Positions 1-8,771 of a stretch of DNA of 64,000 bases are shown here, one piece after another. The notes below the pieces were generated by a model. That model did not search any database and had not been told where the DNA came from. It saw only the letters and a list, made by a program, of their open reading frames with translations. The stretch lies in the NCBI GenBank assembly GCA_021849615.1, contig JAJZSQ010000003.1, forward strand, positions 1 through 64,000, written 5' to 3'. A program made the translations under genes and the position numbers. This DNA is from Pseudomonadota bacterium. GTDB taxonomy: Bacteria; Pseudomonadota; Gammaproteobacteria; Steroidobacterales; Steroidobacteraceae. Positions within the stretch are counted from its first letter, which is position 1. Every line of letters starts with the position of its first letter.

Positions 1-222
1 GAGCAAGCCATCCGCGACTACCTCGCCGCCACCAATCGCAATCCCAAGCCCTTCTTATGGACCAAGACCGCAGACGAAATCCTCGAGAGCATCAGGCGGT
101 TCTGCATGCGAACGTCTAACTCAAGACTCGTGAGTCTCAGGTACACGAGCGCAACAGCGGAACCAACGAGGGCCCAGCACGCGAGGATGCTCGGTATGTG
201 TCACGACTTGAGGAGTAGATAA
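1..222 (+). pseudogene. IS630-family transposase, C-terminal part only (gene starts before the window)
   Basis: Frame 1 reads EQAIRDYLAATNRNPKPFLWTKTADEILESIRRFCMRTSNS, the typical IS630 transposase C-terminus, then a divergent tail to TAA at 220-222. Whether the full gene is intact upstream cannot be seen. Confidence 0.7.
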
Positions 223-496
223 CAGAATGGGATGGCGCGTGTTGCGGCACATGCCGCGTGTGACGCCGATCGAATGGTCTCAGTGCTTGTCCGCTCAACT
301 GTGACCTCGCGCGGGCGGAGATGGTGATTGAATCAACCTGGCTTTGCTGCCTTCGGCAGGGCTCCCGTTCCCGTCGGACTGACGTGCACGTGTGACGCCC
401 CTGCAGTGTAATGGAGCGTGCGACGCGCACTTCCGGCGTTGCGCAGCGGAGAGTATCAAGCGTAAGCTCGTTCGTGGTTTCCTGGCGAGTGGGCAG

Positions 497-1852
497 ATGG
501 CCGCAGAGACGTACGACGAACAGGACGGGGCGCGTCCGCGAGCGATCATCGCCGCGACCGTCGGTAATGCCCTCGAATTCTACGATTTTTTCATCTACGG
601 GCTCTTTGCCGTACAGATCGGCCGGACATTTTTTCCGGAATCCAATTCCTACGTGAGCCTGATGCTGTCGTTGGCGACATTCGGGGTCGGGTTTCTCACC
701 CGGCCGTTGGGCGCCGTCGTGCTCGGTGCCTACGCCGACAGAGTGGGGCGCCGGCCCGCCATGGTCCTGAGCCTGTCAATGATCGGTATCGCCATGGCGG
801 GGCTGGCGTTCATTCCGTCCTATGCCGCGATCGGCATTGCGGCGCCCGTGCTGGCGGTGACTGCGCGTCTGCTCCAAGGCTTTTCACTGGGCGGAGAGGT
901 CGGCGCGAACAGCGCATTTTTGCTGGAGGCGGCCCGGCCGGACCGTCGAGCGGAGATTGTCTCATGGCAGGGTGTGAGCCAGGCAGTCGCGCTGGTGCTC
1001 GGAAGTCTCGTGGGGACCGTGCTCGCGACGCTCCTCTCGCCCGTGGCGTTCGAGGATTACGGTTGGCGTATCGCTTTTCTGATCGGGGCGGCGATTGTGC
1101 CGTGCGGATACTGGCTGCGCCGGCATCTCACGGAGACGCTGCATGCCCAGGATGCGCAATACGTCCAGGCGGCCGACCCGTCCTCGCCGGCTGCCGTCGA
1201 GCCCCGAGGTCTGGAACTCGCGCGCACGCACTGGAGAGCGATGGCATTCGGCTTGATGGCGATCGCCGCAGGCAGTGTCGGCACCTACATCTTCGTGTAC
1301 ATGGCCACGTACGCGCAGGCGACCTTGCATCTTCCGGCACGCGCCGGATTCCTGGCGAGTCTCGCCGGATACAGCGTGGAGATTCCCTGCATCCTGATCG
1401 GCGGTCGTCTCTCGGATCGCTATGGACGCAAACCGATCAACGTATGGGGAAATCTTGCGTTCCTGCTCGGCATCTATCCGGCATTCGTCTGGGTGGTCGC
1501 AGCGCGATCGGCCACGGCGTTGATTTGGGCCATGGTCATCCTGAATGCCGCATATTCCCTGCGCATGGGTTCGTTCTACGCGGCATTCATCGAGTCGCTG
1601 CCGCCGAGAATCCGCAGCGGTGGCTTCGGAACAGTGTATGCGCTTTCCGTTGCGATCTTCGGTGGCACGACCCAGCTCGTGGTCACGTGGATCATTCACG
1701 TCACGGGCAGTGCGGTCGCCCCCGCTTGGTACCTGATCGGGTTCACCCTGATCGGACAGATTGCGTACATGCTCTATCCGGAGACAGCGCCGGTTCGCCT
1801 GCGCGCGAAGGCGGTGGCCGAGGCCGGAAGCCGCAGTCCAGTCGAATATTGA
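497..1852 (+). CDS. MFS transporter, metabolite:H+ symporter (MHS) type
   Basis: NALEFYDFFIYGLFAVQIGRTFFP and GFLTRPLGAVVLGAYADRVGRRPAMVLS motifs typical of MHS family; ATG 497 preferred over upstream in-frame start at 392. Confidence 0.9.
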   Translation: MAAETYDEQDGARPRAIIAATVGNALEFYDFFIYGLFAVQIGRTFFPESNSYVSLMLSLATFGVGFLTRPLGAVVLGAYADRVGRRPAMVLSLSMIGIAMAGLAFIPSYAAIGIAAPVLAVTARLLQGFSLGGEVGANSAFLLEAARPDRRAEIVSWQGVSQAVALVLGSLVGTVLATLLSPVAFEDYGWRIAFLIGAAIVPCGYWLRRHLTETLHAQDAQYVQAADPSSPAAVEPRGLELARTHWRAMAFGLMAIAAGSVGTYIFVYMATYAQATLHLPARAGFLASLAGYSVEIPCILIGGRLSDRYGRKPINVWGNLAFLLGIYPAFVWVVAARSATALIWAMVILNAAYSLRMGSFYAAFIESLPPRIRSGGFGTVYALSVAIFGGTTQLVVTWIIHVTGSAVAPAWYLIGFTLIGQIAYMLYPETAPVRLRAKAVAEAGSRSPVEY

Positions 1853-1887
1853 AGATGCCGTCATTAAGTTGAAGCAAAGGGGAGCCG

Positions 1888-2760
1888 ATGTGCGACCAAG
1901 ACGACTTCGACGAGATGAATTATGGGCGCTCCGCCACGGTGTCGCGCCGGCAGTTCGGGGCCCTGGTGGCCGGCGCGGGCCTCGTATCGCTGCTGCCGCG
2001 GGAGGTGCACGCTGGGGCGGTCACCGGCGCCTCTGTCGACATCCGCACGCCGGATGGAATCTGCGATGCGTACTTCACTCATCCGAAGACGGGAACTCAT
2101 CCCGGTGTCCTCATGTGGCCCGACATCTTCGGGCTGCGACCGACGTTTCAGGCCATGGCCGACCGGCTGGCCGGCTCGGGCTATGCCGTGCTGGTCGTCA
2201 ATCCGTTCTATCGGATCAAGCGGGGCCCGACCGCACCGCCGCACCCGGACTTCAATGACCCGACGACGCGCAGGGAGCTGATGCAGCTCATGCACTCGTT
2301 GACGCCGGAGAAAGCCGTTACCGATGCGCGCGCCTTCGTGCCCTGGCTCGAGGATCGGGCTGCCGTCAGCAAGACGCGCAAGATGGCGAGCACCGGTTAC
2401 TGCATGGGGGGGCCATTCACCCTGCGGACCGCCGCCGCCTTTCCCGAGCGCATCGGCGCCGGGGCGACCTTTCATGGAGCGGGGCTGGTCACAGATGCGC
2501 CGGATAGTCCGCACCTGCTGATCCCGCACATCAAAGCGCAATACCTCATGGCCATCGCCGCGAGCGACGACGAGAAGCAACCGGAGGCCAAGACCGTCCT
2601 GCGCGAGGCATTCCGCAGAGCGCATCTCGAGGCCGAGATCGAGGTCTACCGCGGCACCCAGCATGGCTGGTGCGTGCCCGATTCACGGGTCTATGACCCT
2701 GTGCAGGCTGAGAAGGCATGGGCCCGAGAGCTCGTGCTGCTGAAGCGGGCCTTGGCGTAG
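1888..2760 (+). CDS. Dienelactone hydrolase family protein, Tat-type N-terminus
   Basis: SRRQFGALVAGAGL Tat-like signal; GYCMGGPFTLR nucleophile elbow; TQHGW C-terminal His region. Confidence 0.88.
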   Translation: MCDQDDFDEMNYGRSATVSRRQFGALVAGAGLVSLLPREVHAGAVTGASVDIRTPDGICDAYFTHPKTGTHPGVLMWPDIFGLRPTFQAMADRLAGSGYAVLVVNPFYRIKRGPTAPPHPDFNDPTTRRELMQLMHSLTPEKAVTDARAFVPWLEDRAAVSKTRKMASTGYCMGGPFTLRTAAAFPERIGAGATFHGAGLVTDAPDSPHLLIPHIKAQYLMAIAASDDEKQPEAKTVLREAFRRAHLEAEIEVYRGTQHGWCVPDSRVYDPVQAEKAWARELVLLKRALA

Positions 2761-2953
2761 CGTCGGCCCGGCCCTCGCGCAGCCGGTGGCCTTCGCCAGG
2801 AATCACCGGTCGCGCGGCGTACAAGACTCGTTCGGGAACGGCCGGCTGTGGTTCTCCGCTGTGCTGCGGCACGCGTCATTCCTGCAGCCGAGGAATTTGG
2901 CACACTGCGCTTCCCCTGCCGCGTATTCGATTCACCAGGAGTTTCGTTTGCAC

Positions 2954-3478
2954 ATGAGACGGACCGCCCCCCTCCTACTGTCGGCCCTGCTGCTGCTCCC
3001 TGCGACCGCCTTCGCACGCTGGCACCACTGGCGCCATGACCGCCGAATGTTCCCGGCGAGCGCCGCGCTACCGAACCCGTCCCGTACGCCTGGTGCGCTC
3101 AATCCTGCGGTGACGCAGCGTGATATCTATTCGACCATCTGCGTGCGCGGCTGGACGCGCACCGTTCGGCCGCCCGAGGCCTATACCGAGCATCTCAAGC
3201 GCGAACAGATTCGCCTGTACGGCTATCGGGACCGGTGGCTGCGAGACTACGAGGAGGATCACCTCGTGCCCCTCGAACTCGGTGGATCGCCGGCCTCGCC
3301 GCGCAATCTCTGGCCCGAGCCGCATCACGTCGCGGGCGGGTGGGGCTCGTACCGCAAGGATCAGCTCGAGAATCGACTGAATCACCTGGTCTGCCGTGGC
3401 CGGATCACGCTTGCGGTGGCGCGGCGCGCGATTGCGCGGAACTGGATCGCTGCCTACCGGCGGTTCATGTATCGCTGA
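2954..3478 (+). CDS. Secreted HNH-endonuclease-like protein
   Basis: Signal peptide MRRTAPLLLSALLLLPATAFA; EEDHLVPLELGG...RNLWPEPHH HNH-like core. In-frame ATG at 2954. Confidence 0.65.
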   Translation: MRRTAPLLLSALLLLPATAFARWHHWRHDRRMFPASAALPNPSRTPGALNPAVTQRDIYSTICVRGWTRTVRPPEAYTEHLKREQIRLYGYRDRWLRDYEEDHLVPLELGGSPASPRNLWPEPHHVAGGWGSYRKDQLENRLNHLVCRGRITLAVARRAIARNWIAAYRRFMYR

Positions 3479-3608
3479 TTACACTGTGCAGCCGTCGATT
3501 GCAGGAGGGGGAGGCTGCGCGGTGGAACACACGCACTGGCGCCCGCGGAACGTGCTCAATGCTGAGCCGCTCAGGACCGCGCACCGGCTTCACTGCTCCG
3601 GAAGGACC

Positions 3609-3652
3609 CCGGTCGCTCGAGCGCCGTTAGGGACAGGACGCTGAGCGACCGG
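3609..3652. terminator. Inverted repeat between convergent genes, probable bidirectional terminator
   Basis: CCGGTCGCTC (3609-3618) and GAGCGACCGG (3643-3652), perfect 10-bp arms between two convergent stop codons; no clear T-tract. Confidence 0.45.
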
Positions 3653-3665
3653 AGGAGCGCTGCGG

Positions 3666-5168
3666 CTATTCTTCCTCGCGGATGGTTCCCGGAACCCCCG
3701 CGGGGAGGGCCGTGCCCTCAACCGTGGCCGACAGACGCTTCATCAGGGGCACGATGGCAATGGCCGCCGCGGCGCCGATGATCGCGACGATGCCAAGCCC
3801 GTAAAACAGATGTGAGTACAGCGGCAGGGTCTGCACCGGGTTAGTCACCTGGCGGGGCACGGCTGCGAATGTCGCGACGAAGCCGCCGAGATATTCCGAA
3901 ATGCCGACGGCGAGGAAATACGATCCCATGATGAAGCCCCGCAATCGAGGCCCTACATAGCGGGACACCATCGCGAGTCCGAGTCCGCTGATGAGCAGCT
4001 CGCCCAATGCCTGCAGGCCGAATCCGCCGATCATCCACCCGAACGCGACTTTGCCCTGAACCGCGAACAGGCTGCTCACGCCATAGGTGAAAAATCCGAT
4101 GCTGAGAATCACGAAGCCGATCGCGAACTTCGTGGCGATGTGCAAGTCGCCGCGGCCACGGCCCAGGTGGTTGTAGAGCCACGCGAGTATGGGGCTCAGG
4201 ACGAAGATCCAGATGGGGTCGAGCGCCTGAACCTGGCCTGCGGGCACGGCGTAATGCAGGCCGAGCAGGTTCAGATGAAGGTCAACGTTGCGCAGTGAGA
4301 ACAGGGTGAGGGAGGTCGACATCTGCTGATAGAAGATGAAAAACAGCATCGTCTCGACGGTCAGGATGATGATGGCCCAAAGCCCTCGGCGTTCCTGCGC
4401 ATCCCCCTTCCAGATGAGCATGGCGAAGATCACGACCAAAGCGATGAACGCGAGCCACACGACCGCCTCGGCCAGGGCGAGATTCTGCACGATCATCGTG
4501 ACCAGACCGATCCCGACCACGGCGGCAGCCACGACCAGTACGGTCTTTTTGAGCGGGAACGGCTCAAAATCAGGCTCTGAGCCCACGGCGGCGAGGTGGC
4601 GGCGCATCACCAGATAATTCAGGATCCCGACGACCAGGCCGGCGGCGCAGACTGCGAACGCGACGTGCCAGCCCACCCAGACCGCGATGAGGGGCGTTGC
4701 AATCTGCGAGAGCGTCGATCCGACGTTCACCGCCATGTAATACATCGTGAAGGCGCTGTCGATCTTGGCCGTGTCGCCTTCGTACAGCTTGGAAATCAGG
4801 TTGGCGGGATTCGCTTTGAAAATGCCGCCACCGACCGCCACGATGCCCAATGCGACGAAGAGCAATCCAGGGTAGGGCACTGCGAGCAGTGCATAGCCAA
4901 TCGCCAGAATGATGGCGCCGAGCAGCGTCGTGCGGCGGCTGCCGAGAACTCGGTCGCCAATCCATCCCCCGATGGCGGGTACCGCGTACGCCATGGCGGC
5001 AAACGCACCGAAGGTGAGATTCGCGCGGTCGTCGCTGTACTTGAGGTTCTGCACCATGAACAGCACCACCACGGCGGTCATGCCGTAGTAGCCGAATCGT
5101 TCCCACATTTCGATCAGGAAGAGGGTGACGAATCCTGCGGTCCGCGAGGCGGCTTTCTTTTGTGTCAT
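3666..5168 (-). CDS. POT/PTR family peptide MFS transporter
   Basis: LFLIEMWERFGYYGMTAVVVLFM, GGWIGDRVLGSRRT and GGGIFKANPANLISKLY are POT family signatures. Confidence 0.92.
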   Translation of the reverse strand: MTQKKAASRTAGFVTLFLIEMWERFGYYGMTAVVVLFMVQNLKYSDDRANLTFGAFAAMAYAVPAIGGWIGDRVLGSRRTTLLGAIILAIGYALLAVPYPGLLFVALGIVAVGGGIFKANPANLISKLYEGDTAKIDSAFTMYYMAVNVGSTLSQIATPLIAVWVGWHVAFAVCAAGLVVGILNYLVMRRHLAAVGSEPDFEPFPLKKTVLVVAAAVVGIGLVTMIVQNLALAEAVVWLAFIALVVIFAMLIWKGDAQERRGLWAIIILTVETMLFFIFYQQMSTSLTLFSLRNVDLHLNLLGLHYAVPAGQVQALDPIWIFVLSPILAWLYNHLGRGRGDLHIATKFAIGFVILSIGFFTYGVSSLFAVQGKVAFGWMIGGFGLQALGELLISGLGLAMVSRYVGPRLRGFIMGSYFLAVGISEYLGGFVATFAAVPRQVTNPVQTLPLYSHLFYGLGIVAIIGAAAAIAIVPLMKRLSATVEGTALPAGVPGTIREEE

Positions 5169-5763
5169 GCGCTGATCCGGATGAAGAGGCAAAGTTTTCA
5201 GTTTATGCGCATACGGGCGTGAGCGCTATCCCTGGGTGTGCCGCATCGATTCCAGTGGTGCCCATGGTCCCGACCCCAAATGTATAGCGTTTGAGCACGT
5301 GGCATGAACGGAGGGTATTCTGGCCGCTCGCAGGAAGACCTACGGGTTGCGGTCTCGCGTTGTCGTCGCGAATTCTGGTGTCCGGGTGAGCGCACAGAAC
5401 GCAGGCGAATCTCGTGGATCGGGAGCGGGGAGTCGGGCTCAAGCGGTATGCAGAGAGAGGTGGGCTTGGTGACGACCCCGAGCGCCTCAAGAGCAGCGGT
5501 TTGCCCGATGGTGATCCCGATTGCAGACCCACCGTGATGCAGATCTCGACGGACACGGGATTGCCCGGTCGGATCGTCGTATGCCTTGAACTCGATAGGG
5601 AGCTCAGTTTGCCTCGAACTGAGGTCCGCAACGAACGCGGGCAATGGCCGCATGGGCCGTGTGCGCGGGGTGCCGGCTTTCCCGATAGCGTAATTGCCGA
5701 TAAACTCGTTCGAGTCCTGATGATGGAAGTGTTTCAGGTACGCAGGATGTCAGGTCTAAAGTC

Positions 5764-6114
5764 ATGAAGGATCTACGTCTCTTCCGGCTCGCGGTCCTGT
5801 TGGTCTCTGCCACGCTCGCGCTGTCCGTGCTGTTCTATCCGAGGCTTCCTAAGTTCATTCCAACGCACTGGAGCGCCACTGGCGTAGTCGACGGGTGGAT
5901 GCCGAAATGGCGTGGGGCGTTCTTTTCTCCCGCCCTGTCGTTGGTGCTTGTGGCCTGCCTGATCGTGTTCGAGCCGATCAGGATTCAGGAAGACGTCGGC
6001 GGTCTGGACCCCCGGCATTACCCGATCGTCGTCGCGGGTGTTGCCGGACTGATTTTCTTCGTCAACCTCTGGGTGCTCCTGGAGGGGCTGGGTTGGTATC
6101 CTGCCTTGCCCTAG
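5764..6114 (+). CDS. DUF1648 (SdpI-like) membrane protein
   Basis: LFYPRLPKFIPTHWSATGVVDGWMPKW matches the DUF1648 pattern; about three predicted TM segments. Confidence 0.7.
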   Translation: MKDLRLFRLAVLLVSATLALSVLFYPRLPKFIPTHWSATGVVDGWMPKWRGAFFSPALSLVLVACLIVFEPIRIQEDVGGLDPRHYPIVVAGVAGLIFFVNLWVLLEGLGWYPALP

Positions 6115-6766
6115 CGATGGAACCTCCCGGGGAGTCATTCGCAGATCGTGCAGAAGTCTCGCCCTCATCACATCACTGAAATCCGGCGGCGAGAACCACC
6201 CTGTTCTGGCCGCGATTCGGCGCTGAGCCCAACATGGATTTTCCAGCGGGCGCGGTGCAGTACTTGCCAGCGGCGCATCATGGAAAATCCCCAGTACGGG
6301 TGTGCTCATGCTCGTGGGAGCGAAGCGAGGGAACTTCAGAGGCTGATAGGCGCAGAACCGACAGACGCCGAGTTCCCTTCGGCTCCGCTTCCGTTCGAGC
6401 ATGACCGGCGTGAGGATGCCGTCCGGCCAGTGCCATTGCCAGCAGGTCGTTCCTGCGCCGACCATCAGGGCACAGTGCGGTCAGTCGGTGGCTGCCAGCC
6501 ACAGGGAGTTCAGACGCGTTCTTCTGGGAGCATCGAACTGGCGCAGTAGGGCCGAACGACAGGTGCGTCGCGCCCGTCGAGGGGCGACGCGCTTCGGATC
6601 CTCCTGCTCTTCATAGCGGGGCATTGCGCCCGGCGTCTCGGTGCCGTGACCGGCCGGCGCGTGTCGCACCGAATCTGCTCAGGGATGGGCGGCGCGAATC
6701 CGCTCCACCGTGTACTCTCGGCTTCAAGGGCACCGCGTGCCGCCCCGTCTGAGCGGAACGAAAGAC

Positions 6767-8194
6767 ATGGTCCGAAGAGAACACAATCGCTGGCTGGCCA
6801 TGGGCATCCTCTGCCTCGGGGCGCTGATGATCGTGCTCGACATCACGATCGTGAACGTCGCTCTGCCTTCGATCCGGGCGGATCTGCATTTCAGTGAAGC
6901 ATCGCTCGCCTGGGTCGTGAATGCGTACATGCTCACCTTCGGTGGGTTCCTGCTGCTCGGCGGGCGGCTCGGTGACCTGTACGGGCATCGCCGCGTATTT
7001 CTGATCGGGCTCGCGGTGTTCACGTTGGCCTCGCTCAGCTGCGGGCTGGCGAGCTCACGCGGCTTTCTGGTAGTGGCCCGTGGCGTGCAGGGTCTCGGCG
7101 GCGCCGTCGTGGATTCGGTTTCGCTCTCGCTCATCATGAACCTGTTCACCGATCTGGCGGATCGGGCCAAGGCGATGGGCGTGTACGGCTTCGTCTGTTC
7201 AGGTGGGGGCTGCATCGGTGCGGTGTTGGGCGGTGTCCTGACCGGCAGCTTCAATTGGCACTGGATTTTCCTGGTCAACGTCCCGCTCGGAGCGATCGTG
7301 TTTGCATTGTGTTGGCACGTTCTGCCGACGCATGCAGGGGAGGCGAGGGGTTCTCGGCATCTCGACGTCGGTGGTGCGGTGACGGTGACGCTCGCCTTGC
7401 TCCTGGCGGTCTACGCCACGATCAATGGCAATAGTGAGGGCTGGACGTCGGCACGCACGCTGGGTGTGTTCGGCATTGCCGCGGTGGTTTTCGCGATGTT
7501 CCTGCGCATCGAGTCGAAGTCGCGTCAACCGCTGGTGCCGCTCAGCCTGTTCCGGCTGCGCAATCTCTCCCTCGCAAGTGTGTCCGCCATGCTTTGGTCG
7601 GCGGCGATGTTCGCCTGGTTCTTCCTCTCGGCGCTGTACATGCAGCGTGTGCTTGGCTTCACGCCTATGCAGATCGGCATCGCCTTCGTTCCGACCAATC
7701 TGGTGATGGCGGCGTTCTCGCTCAGCCTGTCCGCTAGGCTGGTGATGCGCTTCGGCGTGCGGCGCCCGCTCGGCGCGGGGCTCGTCCTCGCGGCCATCGG
7801 CCTCGCACTATTCGCGCGCGCACCGGTTACCGGGACGCTGATCCGCGATGTCCTGCCGGGCATGCTCTTGCTCGGAGTCGGCGGCGGCATCGCCTTCAAT
7901 CCGATGCTGATGGCGGCAATGAGCGAAGTGGCGCATACGGAGTCCGGGCTGGCATCGGGGATCGTGAACACCGCATTTCTGCTCGGCGGCGCGTTGGGGC
8001 TGGCGGTGCTGGCGAGTGTGGCGGCGGCGCGCAGCGGCGGACTGCTCGCCGACGGCGCACCCCACCTGGAAGCACTTGCCGGTGGCTATCAGGCGGCCTT
8101 TGCCACGGGCGCGGTCTTCGCTCTGGTTGCGGCGGTCTGTGGCAGTGTCTGGCTGCGGCGTGTCGCACCGGCGACGTCGTCGGTCTCGGCCTGA
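6767..8194 (+). CDS. DHA2 family MFS multidrug-type transporter (EmrB/QacA-like)
   Basis: MIVLDITIVNVALPSIRADLHFS...WVVNAYMLTFGGFLLLGGRLGDLYGHRRVFLIGL. Confidence 0.92.
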   Translation: MVRREHNRWLAMGILCLGALMIVLDITIVNVALPSIRADLHFSEASLAWVVNAYMLTFGGFLLLGGRLGDLYGHRRVFLIGLAVFTLASLSCGLASSRGFLVVARGVQGLGGAVVDSVSLSLIMNLFTDLADRAKAMGVYGFVCSGGGCIGAVLGGVLTGSFNWHWIFLVNVPLGAIVFALCWHVLPTHAGEARGSRHLDVGGAVTVTLALLLAVYATINGNSEGWTSARTLGVFGIAAVVFAMFLRIESKSRQPLVPLSLFRLRNLSLASVSAMLWSAAMFAWFFLSALYMQRVLGFTPMQIGIAFVPTNLVMAAFSLSLSARLVMRFGVRRPLGAGLVLAAIGLALFARAPVTGTLIRDVLPGMLLLGVGGGIAFNPMLMAAMSEVAHTESGLASGIVNTAFLLGGALGLAVLASVAAARSGGLLADGAPHLEALAGGYQAAFATGAVFALVAAVCGSVWLRRVAPATSSVSA

Positions 8195-8533
8195 ACGGCG
8201 GGTCTCGGGTCTGGAGGGGGTGGGGCGGTCGATCCTTCCAAGGGACCCCGATGATGTCGTGAAAGCGGTTCGCGCGACCCGTGTGGAAGCGCAAAAATAT
8301 TTTGCCTTTCAATCGCTTGGGATCGAATTCCGTGGGCATCTCTTGCCCGCAGCGCCACGATGCCTCAGTCGTGGACAGCACCTGAGGAGCAGTACCGATT
8401 CGTAGCCGGATGCCGATCGCAAAGACTATCGGCGGATGCGCGTGCAGGTCGCCAGCGGGTTAGTCCGTCGACCATCCGCGTTTCGTGGCGGGTCGCGAAG
8501 AGCCCGGTTCAGTGTCTCCGGGCTGGTCGTGGC

Positions 8534-8641
8534 TCAGCGTCCCCGCGACTCACGCTTCTCCCGTTTGGCCGCACGCTTCTCTTCGAGGGTCTTCGCCGGC
8601 TTCTTCTTCGCTTCCTTCTTTTTATCCATGCCTTTGCTCAT
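8534..8641 (-). CDS. 35-aa Lys/Arg-rich small protein
   Basis: Manual translation MSKGMDKKKEAKKKPAKTLEEKRAAKREKRESRGR*; GGAG Shine-Dalgarno-like sequence upstream; absent from the supplied ORF track because of length. Confidence 0.6.
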   Translation of the reverse strand: MSKGMDKKKEAKKKPAKTLEEKRAAKREKRESRGR

Positions 8642-8771
8642 ACGAGTCTCCGGTGTTGAGGGTGGATCGAGTATACGTCGGCGCCGTCGGGCAATTCTAC
8701 GGTGGCCTGAATGGGTCGCGGGGGCGCATCGCGCCTGGTGCGGGTGTGTCGGCGGGAATGATCAGGGTCCG

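Noticed and set aside
5203-5760. Small overlapping ORFs between POT transporter and DUF1648 genes
   Set aside because: Overlap on both strands, no RBS or domain signal; treated as non-coding gap.
8291-8305. AT-rich near-palindrome GCAAAAATATTTTGC
   Set aside because: Short and imperfect, in a gap with no clear regulatory target; insufficient support.
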